Assembly (NCBI RefSeq): GCF_040537815.1
Contig: NZ_JBEWSZ010000001.1
Location: 1,426,001-1,490,000, forward strand
From: Mesorhizobium shangrilense
Lineage (GTDB): Bacteria; Pseudomonadota; Alphaproteobacteria; Rhizobiales; Rhizobiaceae
Direction: 5' to 3'
Length of the DNA: 64,000 nucleotides
The notes under the pieces were generated by a model. The model was not told where the DNA came from. It saw only the letters and a list, made by a program, of their open reading frames with translations, and ran no database searches. The stretch's first letter is position 1; each line of letters begins with the position of its first letter. Shown in pieces: positions 52,480 through 61,218 of this stretch. Both the position numbers and the translations under genes were made by a program.

Positions 52480-53118
52480 ATGCACGACATGACGAGCCTG
52501 AAGAGCAACGCATACCGCCTTTCGGTCATGGCCGCTGGCGTGGTCGGCTTTCTGGGCGCCGAACTTCCCGCTGCTTCCGCACAGCAGCAGCCACAGATCC
52601 CGCAAGGCTGGTTCAAGGCCTGCACCAAGCAGGAAGACGTCGACATCTGCAACGTCCAGAACATCGTCACTGCCGGCAACGGCCAACTCGTCACCGGTGT
52701 CAGCCTGATCGAACTGAAGGGCAAGGTGAACCGCAAGGTGTTCCAGGTGACGGTTCCGACCGGCCGCCTGATTCCTCCCGGCATCGGCCTGCAGATCGAC
52801 ACCGGCAAGGCGCAGAAGCTCGACTATGTGATCTGCTTCCCGGATCGGTGCGTGGCGGAAGTGCCGTTGACCGACCCGCTTGTCGCGTCCTTCAAGAAGG
52901 GACAGGCGATCACACTGACCTCGATCAATTTCCAGAACCAGGCCAACCCGATCAAGATCGCGCTGCAAGGCTTCAGCGGCGCCTATGACGGCCCGGCGCT
53001 GCAGCAGTCGGACATCGAAGACCGGCAGAAGAAGCTCCAGGATTTCGTGGCCAAGAACAACCAGGACTTCGCCAAGAAGCTGAAGGACGAGCAGGACAAG
53101 GCGAAGACTGCCAACTGA
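52480..53118 (+). CDS. Invasion-associated locus B (IalB) family protein
   Basis: A 212-aa exported protein. Signal peptide in MAAGVVGFLGAELPAASAQQ. IalB pattern: WFKACTKQEDVDICNVQNIV, LVTGVSLIELKG, VFQVTVPTGRLIPPGIGLQID and CFPDRCVAEVPLTDPLVASFKKG, with four conserved cysteines. The C-terminal ~35 residues are a charged helix rich in Lys, Asp and Gln. IalB of Bartonella promotes erythrocyte invasion; rhizobial homologues are common, function unclear. ATG 52480 or 52489. A strong terminator follows. Confidence 0.9.
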   Translation: MHDMTSLKSNAYRLSVMAAGVVGFLGAELPAASAQQQPQIPQGWFKACTKQEDVDICNVQNIVTAGNGQLVTGVSLIELKGKVNRKVFQVTVPTGRLIPPGIGLQIDTGKAQKLDYVICFPDRCVAEVPLTDPLVASFKKGQAITLTSINFQNQANPIKIALQGFSGAYDGPALQQSDIEDRQKKLQDFVAKNNQDFAKKLKDEQDKAKTAN

Positions 53119-53142
53119 TTAGCCGACAGAGTTCAAGCCAAC

Positions 53143-53171
53143 AAAAAAGCGGGGCCAGTCCCCGCTTTTTT
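53143..53171 (+). terminator. Rho-independent terminator, bidirectional
   Basis: AAAAAAGCGGGG (53143-53154) pairs with CCCCGCTTTTTT (53160-53171) around a short CCAGT loop. The poly-A and poly-T flanks make it usable from both strands, ending ialB (+) and hspQ (-). Confidence 0.92.
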
Positions 53172-53188
53172 GTTTCCGACCTGATGGC

Positions 53189-53512
53189 TTAGTGCCTGGA
53201 TTGGCGTTTCGGCTCGTAGTGTCCGTCCGCCATCTTGTCGAACATTTCGCCGATCTGCGGGTGCCGGACCGGCTCGCCGGACCGATCCTCAAGCAGGTTC
53301 TGCTCCGAGACATAGGCGATGTATTCGGTCTCCGAGTTCTCGGCCAGCAGATGGTAGAAGGGCTGATCCTTGCGCGGACGAACATCGGCCGGTATCGCCT
53401 CGTACCATTCGTCGGTGTTGGCGAATTCCGGGTCGACGTCGAAAATGATGCCGCGGAATGGAAACAGCCGGTGGCGAACCACCTGTCCGATCGAGAATTT
53501 GGCTGTTTTCAT
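53189..53512 (-). CDS. hspQ: Heat shock protein HspQ (YccV, hemimethylated DNA-binding domain)
   Basis: A 107-aa protein: FSIGQVVRHRLFPFRGIIFDVDPEFANTDEWYEAIPADVRP with the core HRLFPFRGIIFDVDPEF, then QPFYHLLAENSETEYIAYVSEQNL and HPQIGEMFDKM. This is the HspQ/YccV family, which acts as a specificity factor for Lon protease and binds hemimethylated oriC in E. coli. Start 53512 (ATG) is preferred to GTG 53524. Shares a bidirectional terminator with ialB. Confidence 0.93.
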   Translation of the reverse strand: MKTAKFSIGQVVRHRLFPFRGIIFDVDPEFANTDEWYEAIPADVRPRKDQPFYHLLAENSETEYIAYVSEQNLLEDRSGEPVRHPQIGEMFDKMADGHYEPKRQSRH

Positions 53513-53674
53513 CGTACTCACCACTTGAAATCCTTAGCTTTATTTGGCGCAGGTGCCGCATCAATTCAATCCCGAAGTGCCCAGCGCCTGATCAAGCTAC
53601 GCACCAACCCGCTTCCAGGGTTTCGGGCGGCTGCAAAAATGTCAAATATCATCGGCTGTCGAGTGCGGCAGGCG

Positions 53675-54886
53675 CTATCGCTTGACCTGTTTCCTCAGGC
53701 CACCCGAGAGCGCTGCAAAACCGCTGCCAGTCCGCAGGCCCTCGCGCATGAAGAAGGCGCGAAGCGGTGAGAAGCCGCCGAGCATACCAAGACCGGCGCT
53801 GCGCGCAACCTGGGCCGGCAGCATGTCGGAGAGCAGCGACATGTTGAGCAGGTTGACCGCGCTGCTGCGTGCCAGAATATCTGGCCGGCGCTTGAAATCG
53901 TAGGTGGCCAAGGCCTTCGCGGCACCTGGGTCAGTTCGATTTTCGCAAGCAATTCCAATTAGATCATCAATATCCCTGATGCCGAGATTAAGGCCTTGCG
54001 CACCAATCGGTGGGAAGACGTGGGCGGCTTCGCCGACAAGCGCCACCCGATCCCGGGCAAAGCGCCGGGGCGTAACAGTCGAAAGCGGATAGATCTGCAT
54101 GCCGGGCTCGACAGATACCCGCCCCAGCACCGACTGCATGCGCTGTTCGACCCGTGTCGACAGGGTGAGGTCATCCAGCGCCGCGAGTTCCCGGGCGGTT
54201 TCCGGCCTCACGACCCAGACGAGGCTTGAACGATTGCCGGGCAGGGGAACTTGCGTGAAAGGACCGGTCTCGGTGTGGAACTCGGTCGACGTGAAGCCGT
54301 GATCGCCGCGATGTCCGAAATTGAGGACCAGGGCTGCCTGCGGATAGGACCGGGCGGACGTGGAGATGCCTGCAGCCTCGCGGGCCGGCGACATCCGTCC
54401 GTCGGCGGCAACCGCCAGCGATGCCGAAGTCTCGCTTGCGTCAGACAGAGTCGCTTGCACGTGTCCGGCGTCGAGATGCCAGGTTTCCACCAATGATTTT
54501 CGCCACTCTATCCCGGAATGCGCGGCGACAGCCTCAACGAGCGCAGGATAGAGCGCGCTGTTGGGCAAATTCAGCCCGAACTGCTCCTCGTCGATTTCAC
54601 TGGCGCGAAACGTGACAACCGGACTGCGGATCAGCCGGGTGGTCGCGTCGACAATGCGCATCACCTTCAGGGGCGCGGCCATCGGCCTTAGCCCATCGAG
54701 GACGCCTATTCGCTCGAGCACCTTCAGGGCAGGGTTCATCAGGGCGGTGGTGCGACTGTCCTGGACGCTGGCCTCCGTTCCAACGAGTGTGACCGGAAAC
54801 CCGGCTGCCGCGAAGCCAAGCGCCGCGATTAACCCTGCTGGCCCTGTACCGGCCACCAATATCCGCCCTGTTTCGTTGTGCTCCAA
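53675..54886 (-). CDS. UbiH/UbiF/VisC family FAD-dependent hydroxylase
   Basis: A 403-aa flavoprotein monooxygenase. FAD motif ILVAGTGPAGLIAALGFAAAG, DG motif VAADGRMSPAREAAGI, and second FAD motif DRVALVGEAAHVFPPIGAQGLNLGIRDIDDL (GEAAHVFPPIGAQGLN is the UbiH signature). It likely hydroxylates the ubiquinone ring; the exact ring position (UbiH, UbiF or UbiL type) is not decided by sequence alone. It is divergent from the DUF2182 gene, about 110 bases between. Confidence 0.92.
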   Translation of the reverse strand: MEHNETGRILVAGTGPAGLIAALGFAAAGFPVTLVGTEASVQDSRTTALMNPALKVLERIGVLDGLRPMAAPLKVMRIVDATTRLIRSPVVTFRASEIDEEQFGLNLPNSALYPALVEAVAAHSGIEWRKSLVETWHLDAGHVQATLSDASETSASLAVAADGRMSPAREAAGISTSARSYPQAALVLNFGHRGDHGFTSTEFHTETGPFTQVPLPGNRSSLVWVVRPETARELAALDDLTLSTRVEQRMQSVLGRVSVEPGMQIYPLSTVTPRRFARDRVALVGEAAHVFPPIGAQGLNLGIRDIDDLIGIACENRTDPGAAKALATYDFKRRPDILARSSAVNLLNMSLLSDMLPAQVARSAGLGMLGGFSPLRAFFMREGLRTGSGFAALSGGLRKQVKR

Positions 54887-54999
54887 GATCGGCTTCCGGT
54901 TTATCGTTAAAGGCGGTCTGCCTGACCGGCCAAGTTGATGAGCATATAGGTCACATCAAGCGGCTTGATCAACGCGGCGATTCGGCCCATTCGATTGCC

Positions 55000-55896
55000 A
55001 TGAGCAGCCACCCAGACGATTTCAGCCACCTCGACCGAGCCGGCCGCGCCATGGCAAACGTCGCGCGCAATCCGCAAATCACTGCGAACGTCACCATTGG
55101 GGCGGGCATTGCGCTGGCCTGGTTGCTGCTCGGCGCGATGGCGATTCGCGGTGCGGAGAGCAGGCTGCCGGGCGTCGATGCTCCTGGAGATGCTGTGCTC
55201 AGACACCTTCCGCGCTTGCCGCTGCCGGACGTTCTCGAACGGTTCTTTGGCCTCTGCCTTGCGCCATTGCCGGTTGGCGCGAATGCCGGTCAACAAACAG
55301 TCGCGCTGGTCTTGATGTGGTTCCTGATGGCGATAGCCACGATGCTGCCGTCGGCCGCACCGATGATCCGCACCTATTGCGAGATCGCCGACACGGCCCG
55401 CATCAAGGGTGAGCCGGTCGTCCATCCGCTGGTGCTGGTCGCGGGGTATCTGAGCGTCTGGTTTGTGGCTTCCGTGGCGTTCGCGGCCTTGACGCTCGCG
55501 GTCCATGCATTCGCCTCAACCGCGCAGATTCTCGATCCGGCGGTGGGCATTGCCGGCTCCCTGGCATTGCTGATTGCCGGCCTCTACCAGTTCAGCGGCC
55601 TCAAGGAAGCCTGCCTCAACAAGTGCAAAAACCCGTTCTCGATCCTGTTCTCCAACTGGAGCGCAAGACCTCTCCGCATTTTCCGTCTTGGCATGGTGCA
55701 AGGCGTATGGTGTCTCGGCTGTTGCTGGGCGCTGATGCTGGTGATGTTCGCGGTTGGGGTGATGAACATATTCTGGATGGCTGTCATCGGGCTGTTCACC
55801 TTGATCGAAAAACAAACCGCAAGCAGGCTTCCAACGCGATTGGCCGGTGCGATACTGCTTGTCTGGGCAGCCGCGCTGCTAGTAGTCTCGGCTTGA
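55000..55896 (+). CDS. DUF2182 membrane protein
   Basis: A 298-aa inner-membrane protein with six or seven helices. DUF2182 pattern: LMWFLMAIATMLPSAAPMIRTYCEIAD, GYLSVWFVASVAFAALTLAV, GLYQFSGLKEACLNKCKNPFSILFSNWSA, and LGMVQGVWCLGCCWALMLVMFAVGVMN. The cysteines in ACLNKCKNP and WCLGCCW suggest metal binding (COG5486, predicted metal-binding integral membrane protein). It pairs with a DUF1326 gene 14 bases downstream; the pair recurs across bacteria. Function unknown. Confidence 0.87.
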   Translation: MSSHPDDFSHLDRAGRAMANVARNPQITANVTIGAGIALAWLLLGAMAIRGAESRLPGVDAPGDAVLRHLPRLPLPDVLERFFGLCLAPLPVGANAGQQTVALVLMWFLMAIATMLPSAAPMIRTYCEIADTARIKGEPVVHPLVLVAGYLSVWFVASVAFAALTLAVHAFASTAQILDPAVGIAGSLALLIAGLYQFSGLKEACLNKCKNPFSILFSNWSARPLRIFRLGMVQGVWCLGCCWALMLVMFAVGVMNIFWMAVIGLFTLIEKQTASRLPTRLAGAILLVWAAALLVVSA

Positions 55897-55910
55897 TTAG
55901 GGGGGATTCA

Positions 55911-56525
55911 ATGACAGACCAGAGCTGGGCAATGAAAGGAGAGCTCGTACTCTCCTGCAATTGCACGGTTTTTTGTCCTTGCGTGCTGTCGCTTGGCAGC
56001 CATCCCCCGACGGAAGGCTATTGCCAGACCTGGGCGGGTTTCCGCATCGATGCCGGCCATTTCGGTGAGGTCGACCTCTCCGGCCTCAATCTTGGGCTTG
56101 TCATGGAAATCCCCGGCTATATGAGCCGTGGCAACTGGACGGCTGGCCTGTTCATCGACGAGCGTGCCTCGATATATGCCGTGAAAGCGCTGACCAAGAT
56201 CTTTACCGGCAAGGCCGGTGGAACCACGTCGCTGCTCTCCATCCTGGTTGGAAAATTCCTTGGCGTCGAACAGGTGCCGATCACCTATGAGACGCGTGAC
56301 AAGACGCGTATATTCCAGATACCGAAGATCATCGACGGAGCGGTAACGCCGATCCCCGGCAAGGACCGCGACAAGGATACCGTCATCAGCAATTCGGAAT
56401 ACTGGATTGCGCCGGAAATCATCGTCGCGCGATCCGACAAGAGCAAGATGCGGGCTTTCGGCCGCAACTGGAATCTTGCCGGCCGTTCGGCCGAAATCTG
56501 CAAATTGGACTGGCGGGGCCCGTGA
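55911..56525 (+). CDS. DUF1326 domain protein
   Basis: A 204-aa protein. DUF1326 signature at the N-terminus: WAMKGELVLSCNCTVFCPCVLSLGSHPPTEGYCQTW, with SCNCTVFCPC providing three cysteines and a fourth in GYCQTW. The central GNWTAGLFIDERAS and the C-terminal YWIAPEIIVARSDKSKMRAFGRNWNLAGRSAEICKLDWRGP (ending SAEICKLDW) are family-typical. Likely soluble and possibly metal-binding. It starts 14 bases after DUF2182 and overlaps pcs by 4 bases. Confidence 0.88.
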   Translation: MTDQSWAMKGELVLSCNCTVFCPCVLSLGSHPPTEGYCQTWAGFRIDAGHFGEVDLSGLNLGLVMEIPGYMSRGNWTAGLFIDERASIYAVKALTKIFTGKAGGTTSLLSILVGKFLGVEQVPITYETRDKTRIFQIPKIIDGAVTPIPGKDRDKDTVISNSEYWIAPEIIVARSDKSKMRAFGRNWNLAGRSAEICKLDWRGP

Positions 56526-57328
56526 CCAAGAAAACGACGGCCAAGAAAATCGCCGACCGTATCCCGAGGCCGAAGAAGAAGGTGACATGGCCGCAAGCGC
56601 GGGCGTTTTCGGTCCATCTCCTCACGGCGTCCGGTTCCTTCCTGGCATTCCTGTCGCTTGTGGCGGCCAGCGAACAACGCTGGACGGCCATGTTCTGGTG
56701 GCTGGGGTTGGCGCTGTTCGTCGACGGCATCGACGGGCCGATCGCCAGAAAGCTCGAGGTCAAGGAAATCCTGCCGACATGGTCGGGTGAGCTCCTCGAC
56801 AACATCATCGACTACGTGACCTATGTCCTCATTCCAGCTTTCGCGCTCTACCAGCGCGGTTTCATGGGCGAGGGGCTGTCGTTCCTGTCGGCGGCGATCA
56901 TCGTCGTTTCGAGCGCGATCTACTACGCCGACACCGGCATGAAGACGAAGGAGAATTTCTTCAAGGGATTTCCGGTGGTCTGGAACATGGTGGTTTTCAC
57001 GCTTTTCGTCATCGACCCGGGCCAATGGGTGTCATTCGGCGTGGTGGTGGCGGCCGGCATCCTGACTTTCCTGCCGATCAACTTCATCCATCCGGTGCGC
57101 GTGGTGCGGCTGCGGCGGATAAACCTTTCCATGACGCTGCTGTGGTGCGCGTTCGGCGCGCTCGCGCTCGCGCAGGCCGCTCTTGCCGCCTTCTATGACC
57201 AGATCGGCGTGCTGGGCGAGCAAGTCAGCGATTTCACCAAGATCGGCATCACGGTCACCGGGCTTTACCTTGCCTGCATTGGCGGCGCCATGCAGTTCTT
57301 TCCAAATCTCGGCGCCAAGAAAACCTGA
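56522..57328 (+). CDS. pcs: Phosphatidylcholine synthase
   Basis: A 268-aa membrane enzyme condensing choline with CDP-diacylglycerol. About eight helices. CDP-alcohol phosphotransferase site: FVDGIDGPIARKLEVKEILPTWSGELLDNIIDYVTYVLIP, with key residues in DGIDGPIAR, then G..LD..ID. Later motifs KTKENFFKGFPVVWN and INFIHPVRVVRLRRIN match rhizobial Pcs. Start is GTG 56522, overlapping the DUF1326 stop (GTGA). The N-terminal ~25 residues are Lys-rich and longer than in Sinorhizobium Pcs, so a later start is possible. Phosphatidylcholine is needed for symbiosis in rhizobia. Confidence 0.93.
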   Translation: MTKKTTAKKIADRIPRPKKKVTWPQARAFSVHLLTASGSFLAFLSLVAASEQRWTAMFWWLGLALFVDGIDGPIARKLEVKEILPTWSGELLDNIIDYVTYVLIPAFALYQRGFMGEGLSFLSAAIIVVSSAIYYADTGMKTKENFFKGFPVVWNMVVFTLFVIDPGQWVSFGVVVAAGILTFLPINFIHPVRVVRLRRINLSMTLLWCAFGALALAQAALAAFYDQIGVLGEQVSDFTKIGITVTGLYLACIGGAMQFFPNLGAKKT

Positions 57329-57346
57329 TCCGAAGAGAGCCTTTCA

Positions 57347-58324
57347 ATGTCCAAAGCGATCCGCATCCACGCCAATGGCGGCCCGGAGGTTCTCAACTAT
57401 GAGGATGTCAAACCGGGCCATCCAGGCCTGGGTCAGATCCTGGTCCGGCATACCGCGATCGGCCTCAACTTCATCGACGTCTATTATCGTTCCGGGCTCT
57501 ATCCGCCGCCAGGTGGGTTCCCGCTCATTCCGGGCAGCGAAGCCGCCGGCATTGTGCTGGAGGTGGGCCAGGGCGTTGACTGGCTGAAGCCGGGTGACCG
57601 CATTGCCTATGCCATGACGATTGGCGCCTATGCCGAGCAACGCCTGGTCGACGCCAGCCATGTCGTGAAAGTGCCCGATGGCATCAGTGACGAACAGGCA
57701 GCAGCGATGATGCTCAAAGGCATGACGGCGGAATATCTGCTGCGTCGTACATTCAAGGTGAAGGCCGGGGACACGATCCTGTACCACGCCGCTGCCGGCG
57801 GGGTCGGGCTGATCCTGGGGCAATGGGCAAAACATCTCGGCGCGACCGTCATCGGCACCGCCAGTTCGACCGACAAGATCGAACTGGCCAAGGCGCACGG
57901 TTTCGATCATGTCATCAACTACAAGGAGCAGGATTTCGTCGCCGGCGTCGCCGCAATTACCGGCGGAAAGAAGTGCGACGTCGTCTATGATTCAGTCGGC
58001 AACGACACATTCCCGGCCTCGCTCGACTGCCTCAAGCCGCTCGGCATGTTCGTCAGCTTCGGCCAGTCCTCGGGACCCATCCCGCCGTTCAGCATGTTAT
58101 TGCTGGCGCAGAAGGGCTCCTTGTTCGCCACAAGGCCGACGCTGTTCGTCTACAACGCCAAGCGTGAAGCTCTCGACGCATCCGCCGCCGCGCTGTTCGA
58201 CGTCGTGCTCAGCGGTGCGGTCAAGATCAAGATCAACCAGCGCTATGCGCTCAGGGACGCCGGCAAGGCGCATTCCGATCTTGAAGGGCGCCGAACGACG
58301 GGAACAACCATTCTTATCCCCTAG
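57347..58324 (+). CDS. Zinc-free quinone oxidoreductase (Qor)
   Basis: A 325-aa NADPH-dependent medium-chain reductase. KAIRIHANGGPEVLNYEDVK, RHTAIGLNFIDVYYRSGLYP (NFIDVYYRSGLYP is typical of Qor), IPGSEAAGIVLEVG, nucleotide motif AAAGGVGLILGQWAKHLGA, and DVVYDSVGNDTFPASLDCLKPLGMFVSFG. No catalytic-zinc ligands. Reduces quinones or acts on enals. It follows pcs after 18 bases, so may share its transcript. Confidence 0.93.
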   Translation: MSKAIRIHANGGPEVLNYEDVKPGHPGLGQILVRHTAIGLNFIDVYYRSGLYPPPGGFPLIPGSEAAGIVLEVGQGVDWLKPGDRIAYAMTIGAYAEQRLVDASHVVKVPDGISDEQAAAMMLKGMTAEYLLRRTFKVKAGDTILYHAAAGGVGLILGQWAKHLGATVIGTASSTDKIELAKAHGFDHVINYKEQDFVAGVAAITGGKKCDVVYDSVGNDTFPASLDCLKPLGMFVSFGQSSGPIPPFSMLLLAQKGSLFATRPTLFVYNAKREALDASAAALFDVVLSGAVKIKINQRYALRDAGKAHSDLEGRRTTGTTILIP

Positions 58325-58525
58325 GGAGCGCGTCATGGTTCCTTTGCTGCGGCAAGCGTTCGTTGGTTGAAAAGCCACGCGAATTGGCGTTTTATCCGGG
58401 TCACATTACCCCTTGAGTTTCTTGAAGCTCTTTCAAGGCGCGTGCCGCTTTCCGACAAGAGCAGGCCGCGCATACCATGCTTGCGGGAACACAGAACATA
58501 TCTGGCAAACCAGATGGGAGGCACT

Positions 58526-60091
58526 GTGAGTGCAGATCATGATGGCGCGAACCTGCTTGAGGTTCGTGGCCTTACCAAGATATTCGGCACGCTGACGGCG
58601 TGCGACCATATCGATCTCAACATCGCAAAAGGTGAAATCCACGCACTGCTCGGCGAGAACGGCGCGGGCAAGTCGACGCTTGTCAAAATGCTGTTCGGAT
58701 CGCTGGAGCCCAATTCCGGCGAGATTTTCTGGAACGGCCAAGCGGTCAGGATCACCAACCCCGGCGTGGCGAAAAAGCTGGGTATCGGCATGGTGTTCCA
58801 GCATTTCTCGCTGTTCGAAGCGCTGACCGCGGCCGAGAATATCGCGCTGTCGCTGGACGACGGCTCGCCGATCAGCAGCATCGCGGCGAAGGCGAGGGCG
58901 CTTTCCTTCAGTTATGGCCTGCCGCTCGATCCGGAATCGCTGGTCGGCGACCTGTCGGTCGGCGAGCGTCAGCGCATCGAGATCATCCGCTGCCTGCTCC
59001 AGACACCGCAGCTGATCATCCTGGACGAACCGACCTCGGTGCTGACCCCGCAGGAAGCCGACAAGCTGTTCGAGACGCTGGAGCGACTGCGGGCGGAAGG
59101 CAAATCCATCCTCTACATCTCGCACCGGCTGGAAGAGGTGAAGCGCATCTGCGACCGGGCCACGGTGTTGCGCCACGGCAAGGTGGTCGGTCACTGCAAC
59201 CCGCGTGAGGAGACCGCATCGTCACTGGCCCGCATGATGGTCGGCAACGAGGTGAAGGCCGTGGTGCGCGCGCCGGTAGAGGGGATCGAAACCGCACAGC
59301 CGCTGCTCGAAATCCGCTCGCTCAGCCGCAAGCCGGCGACGCCATTCTCCATCCCGCTCACCAACATCAACCTGAACGTCCGCGCCGGCGAGGTGATCGG
59401 CATTGCAGGTGTCGCCGGCAATGGCCAGGGCGAATTTTTTGAATCCGTTTCCGGCGAAGTCTTGCAGCAGGATGCCGCTTCGGTGCGCATCCGCGGCAAG
59501 GACGCGGGGGGACTCACCATCACCGGACGCCGGTTGCTGGGTGCCGCCTTCGTGCCCGAAGAGCGTCTCGGCCATGGTGCCGCGCCGCGCATGAAGCTCT
59601 CGGAGAACCTGCTGTTGTCGCGCCACGCCACCGACGGCAAGGCTTTTGTCGGCACAGGCGGCATGGTCAAGAGTGGCGCCATCTACGCCGCCTCTCAACG
59701 CATCATTGAAGCGATGGATGTGCGAAAGAGCGCACCGGACCCCGAAGCGGCCGCACTTTCGGGTGGCAATCTGCAGAAATTCATCGTCGGTCGCGAGCTT
59801 GATCGCCGGCCAAGCGTCATGGTGGTCAACCAGCCGACCTGGGGCGTCGATGCCGGGGCGGCCGCCCATATCCGCCAGGCGCTCATCGAGTTGTCTCGCA
59901 GCGGATCGGCGGTGCTGGTCATCAGCCAGGATCTCGACGAGCTGTTCGAGATATCCGACGCGATTGCGGTCATGCACAATGGCGAGTTGTCCAGGCCGAT
60001 GCCAATCGCCGAAGCGACCTTCGAGAAGGTTGGCCTGCTGATGGGCGGCGCTGAACCCGGCCACGCCGAACATACGATGGAGACCGCATGA
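58526..60091 (+). CDS. Nucleoside-type ABC transporter ATPase (BMP family, duplicated ABC)
   Basis: A 521-aa double ATPase of the BmpA/NupA type. First domain: Walker A GENGAGKST (43-51), signature LSVGERQRIEIIRCLL, Walker B LIILDEPTSVLTPQ. Second domain has a degenerate Walker A (GVAGNGQGEFF) and LSGGNLQKFIVGREL with VVNQPTWGVDAGA replacing the usual DEPT; this asymmetry is normal in the family. Start set at GTG 58526 after GGGAGG (58516-58521); an ATG at 58514 overlaps that site. First gene of a complete four-gene operon. Confidence 0.93.
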   Translation: MSADHDGANLLEVRGLTKIFGTLTACDHIDLNIAKGEIHALLGENGAGKSTLVKMLFGSLEPNSGEIFWNGQAVRITNPGVAKKLGIGMVFQHFSLFEALTAAENIALSLDDGSPISSIAAKARALSFSYGLPLDPESLVGDLSVGERQRIEIIRCLLQTPQLIILDEPTSVLTPQEADKLFETLERLRAEGKSILYISHRLEEVKRICDRATVLRHGKVVGHCNPREETASSLARMMVGNEVKAVVRAPVEGIETAQPLLEIRSLSRKPATPFSIPLTNINLNVRAGEVIGIAGVAGNGQGEFFESVSGEVLQQDAASVRIRGKDAGGLTITGRRLLGAAFVPEERLGHGAAPRMKLSENLLLSRHATDGKAFVGTGGMVKSGAIYAASQRIIEAMDVRKSAPDPEAAALSGGNLQKFIVGRELDRRPSVMVVNQPTWGVDAGAAAHIRQALIELSRSGSAVLVISQDLDELFEISDAIAVMHNGELSRPMPIAEATFEKVGLLMGGAEPGHAEHTMETA

Positions 60092-61218
60092 TGCGCCTCG
60101 AACTCGTCAAACGCCCGCAACGCTCCGTGCTGTTCTCGGCGCTGTCGCCTTTCATCGCTTTCGCGCTGACGATCATCGCCGGCGCCATCATGTTCGCGCT
60201 GCTCGGCGTCAATCCGTTGACCGCCTTCCACATCTATTTCATCGAGCCGATCAGCCAGGTCTGGCAGCTGCATGAACTGGCGATCAAGGCAGCGCCGCTC
60301 ATCCTGATCGCTGTCGGCCTGTCGGTCTGCTACAAGGCCAACATCTGGAACATCGGCGCCGAAGGCCAGTTCATCTTCGGCGCCATCGTCGGCTCGGCCA
60401 TTCCGGTGCTGTTTCCGCAGTTCGAGGGCCCGCTGGTGCTGCCGCTGATGCTTCTGTTCGGCATGGTCGGCGGTGCCGCCTACGCGTCGATCCCGGCCTT
60501 TCTGAAAACGCGCTTCGGCACCAACGAGATCCTGACCAGCCTGATGCTGGTCTATGTCGCGCAGCTCTTTCTCGACTGGCTGGTGCGTGGCCCATGGCGC
60601 GACCCGCAAGGCCATGGCTTTCCGCAGACGATCCAGTTCAGCGACTCGGCCACATTGCCGCAGCTGATGCCCGACGCTGGCCGGGCGAACTGGGGGTTCG
60701 TCTTCGCGCTGGTCGCCGCCGTGCTGGTCTGGATCCTGATGAGCCGCATGTTGAAGGGTTTCGAGGTGCGCGTTCTCGGCTCAAGCCCACGGGCAGGGCG
60801 CTTCGCCGGCTTCGGCCTCAACCGCATGGTGTTCTTCGCCTTTCTGCTGTCGGGTGCGCTGGCCGGGCTTGCCGGCATCTCGGAGGTCTCCGGCGCCATC
60901 GGCCAATTGCAGCCCGTGATCTCGCCCGGTTATGGCTTCACCGCCATCATCGTGGCGTTCCTCGGCCGGCTCAATCCCCTCGGCATCATCGCGGCCGGCC
61001 TGGTGCTGGCGCTGACCTATCTCGGTGGCGAAGCGGTGCAAAGCGCGCTCGGCATCTCCGACAAGGTGGCGCGCGTGTTCCAGGGCATGCTGCTGTTCTT
61101 CGTGCTCGGCTGCGACACGCTCATTCACTACCGCATTCGCCTGATCGGCATGGCGCTGACCAAACCGCAGGGCGCGGCGAAGCTCGAAGCCGCGCCAAAG
61201 TTGAAGGAAGCACGCTGA
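60088..61218 (+). CDS. BMP-type nucleoside ABC transporter permease 1
   Basis: A 376-aa BPD_transp_2 permease with about eight to ten helices: FALTIIAGAIMFALLGVNPLTAFHIYF, GLSVCYKANIWNIGAEGQFIFGAIVGSA (WNIGAEGQF is family-diagnostic) and GYGFTAIIVAFLGRLNPLG. Homologous to NupB/YufP of guanosine/nucleoside importers. ATG overlaps the ATPase stop (ATGATG/TGA region at 60088-60091) and its stop overlaps the next start as TGATG. Confidence 0.94.
   Translation: MMRLELVKRPQRSVLFSALSPFIAFALTIIAGAIMFALLGVNPLTAFHIYFIEPISQVWQLHELAIKAAPLILIAVGLSVCYKANIWNIGAEGQFIFGAIVGSAIPVLFPQFEGPLVLPLMLLFGMVGGAAYASIPAFLKTRFGTNEILTSLMLVYVAQLFLDWLVRGPWRDPQGHGFPQTIQFSDSATLPQLMPDAGRANWGFVFALVAAVLVWILMSRMLKGFEVRVLGSSPRAGRFAGFGLNRMVFFAFLLSGALAGLAGISEVSGAIGQLQPVISPGYGFTAIIVAFLGRLNPLGIIAAGLVLALTYLGGEAVQSALGISDKVARVFQGMLLFFVLGCDTLIHYRIRLIGMALTKPQGAAKLEAAPKLKEAR

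Noticed and set aside
59756..59870. Apparent loss of the Walker B 'DEPT' in the second ABC domain
   Set aside because: Replacement of DEPT by a QPT-type motif is normal in BMP-type nucleoside ATPases, so this is not a sign of decay.
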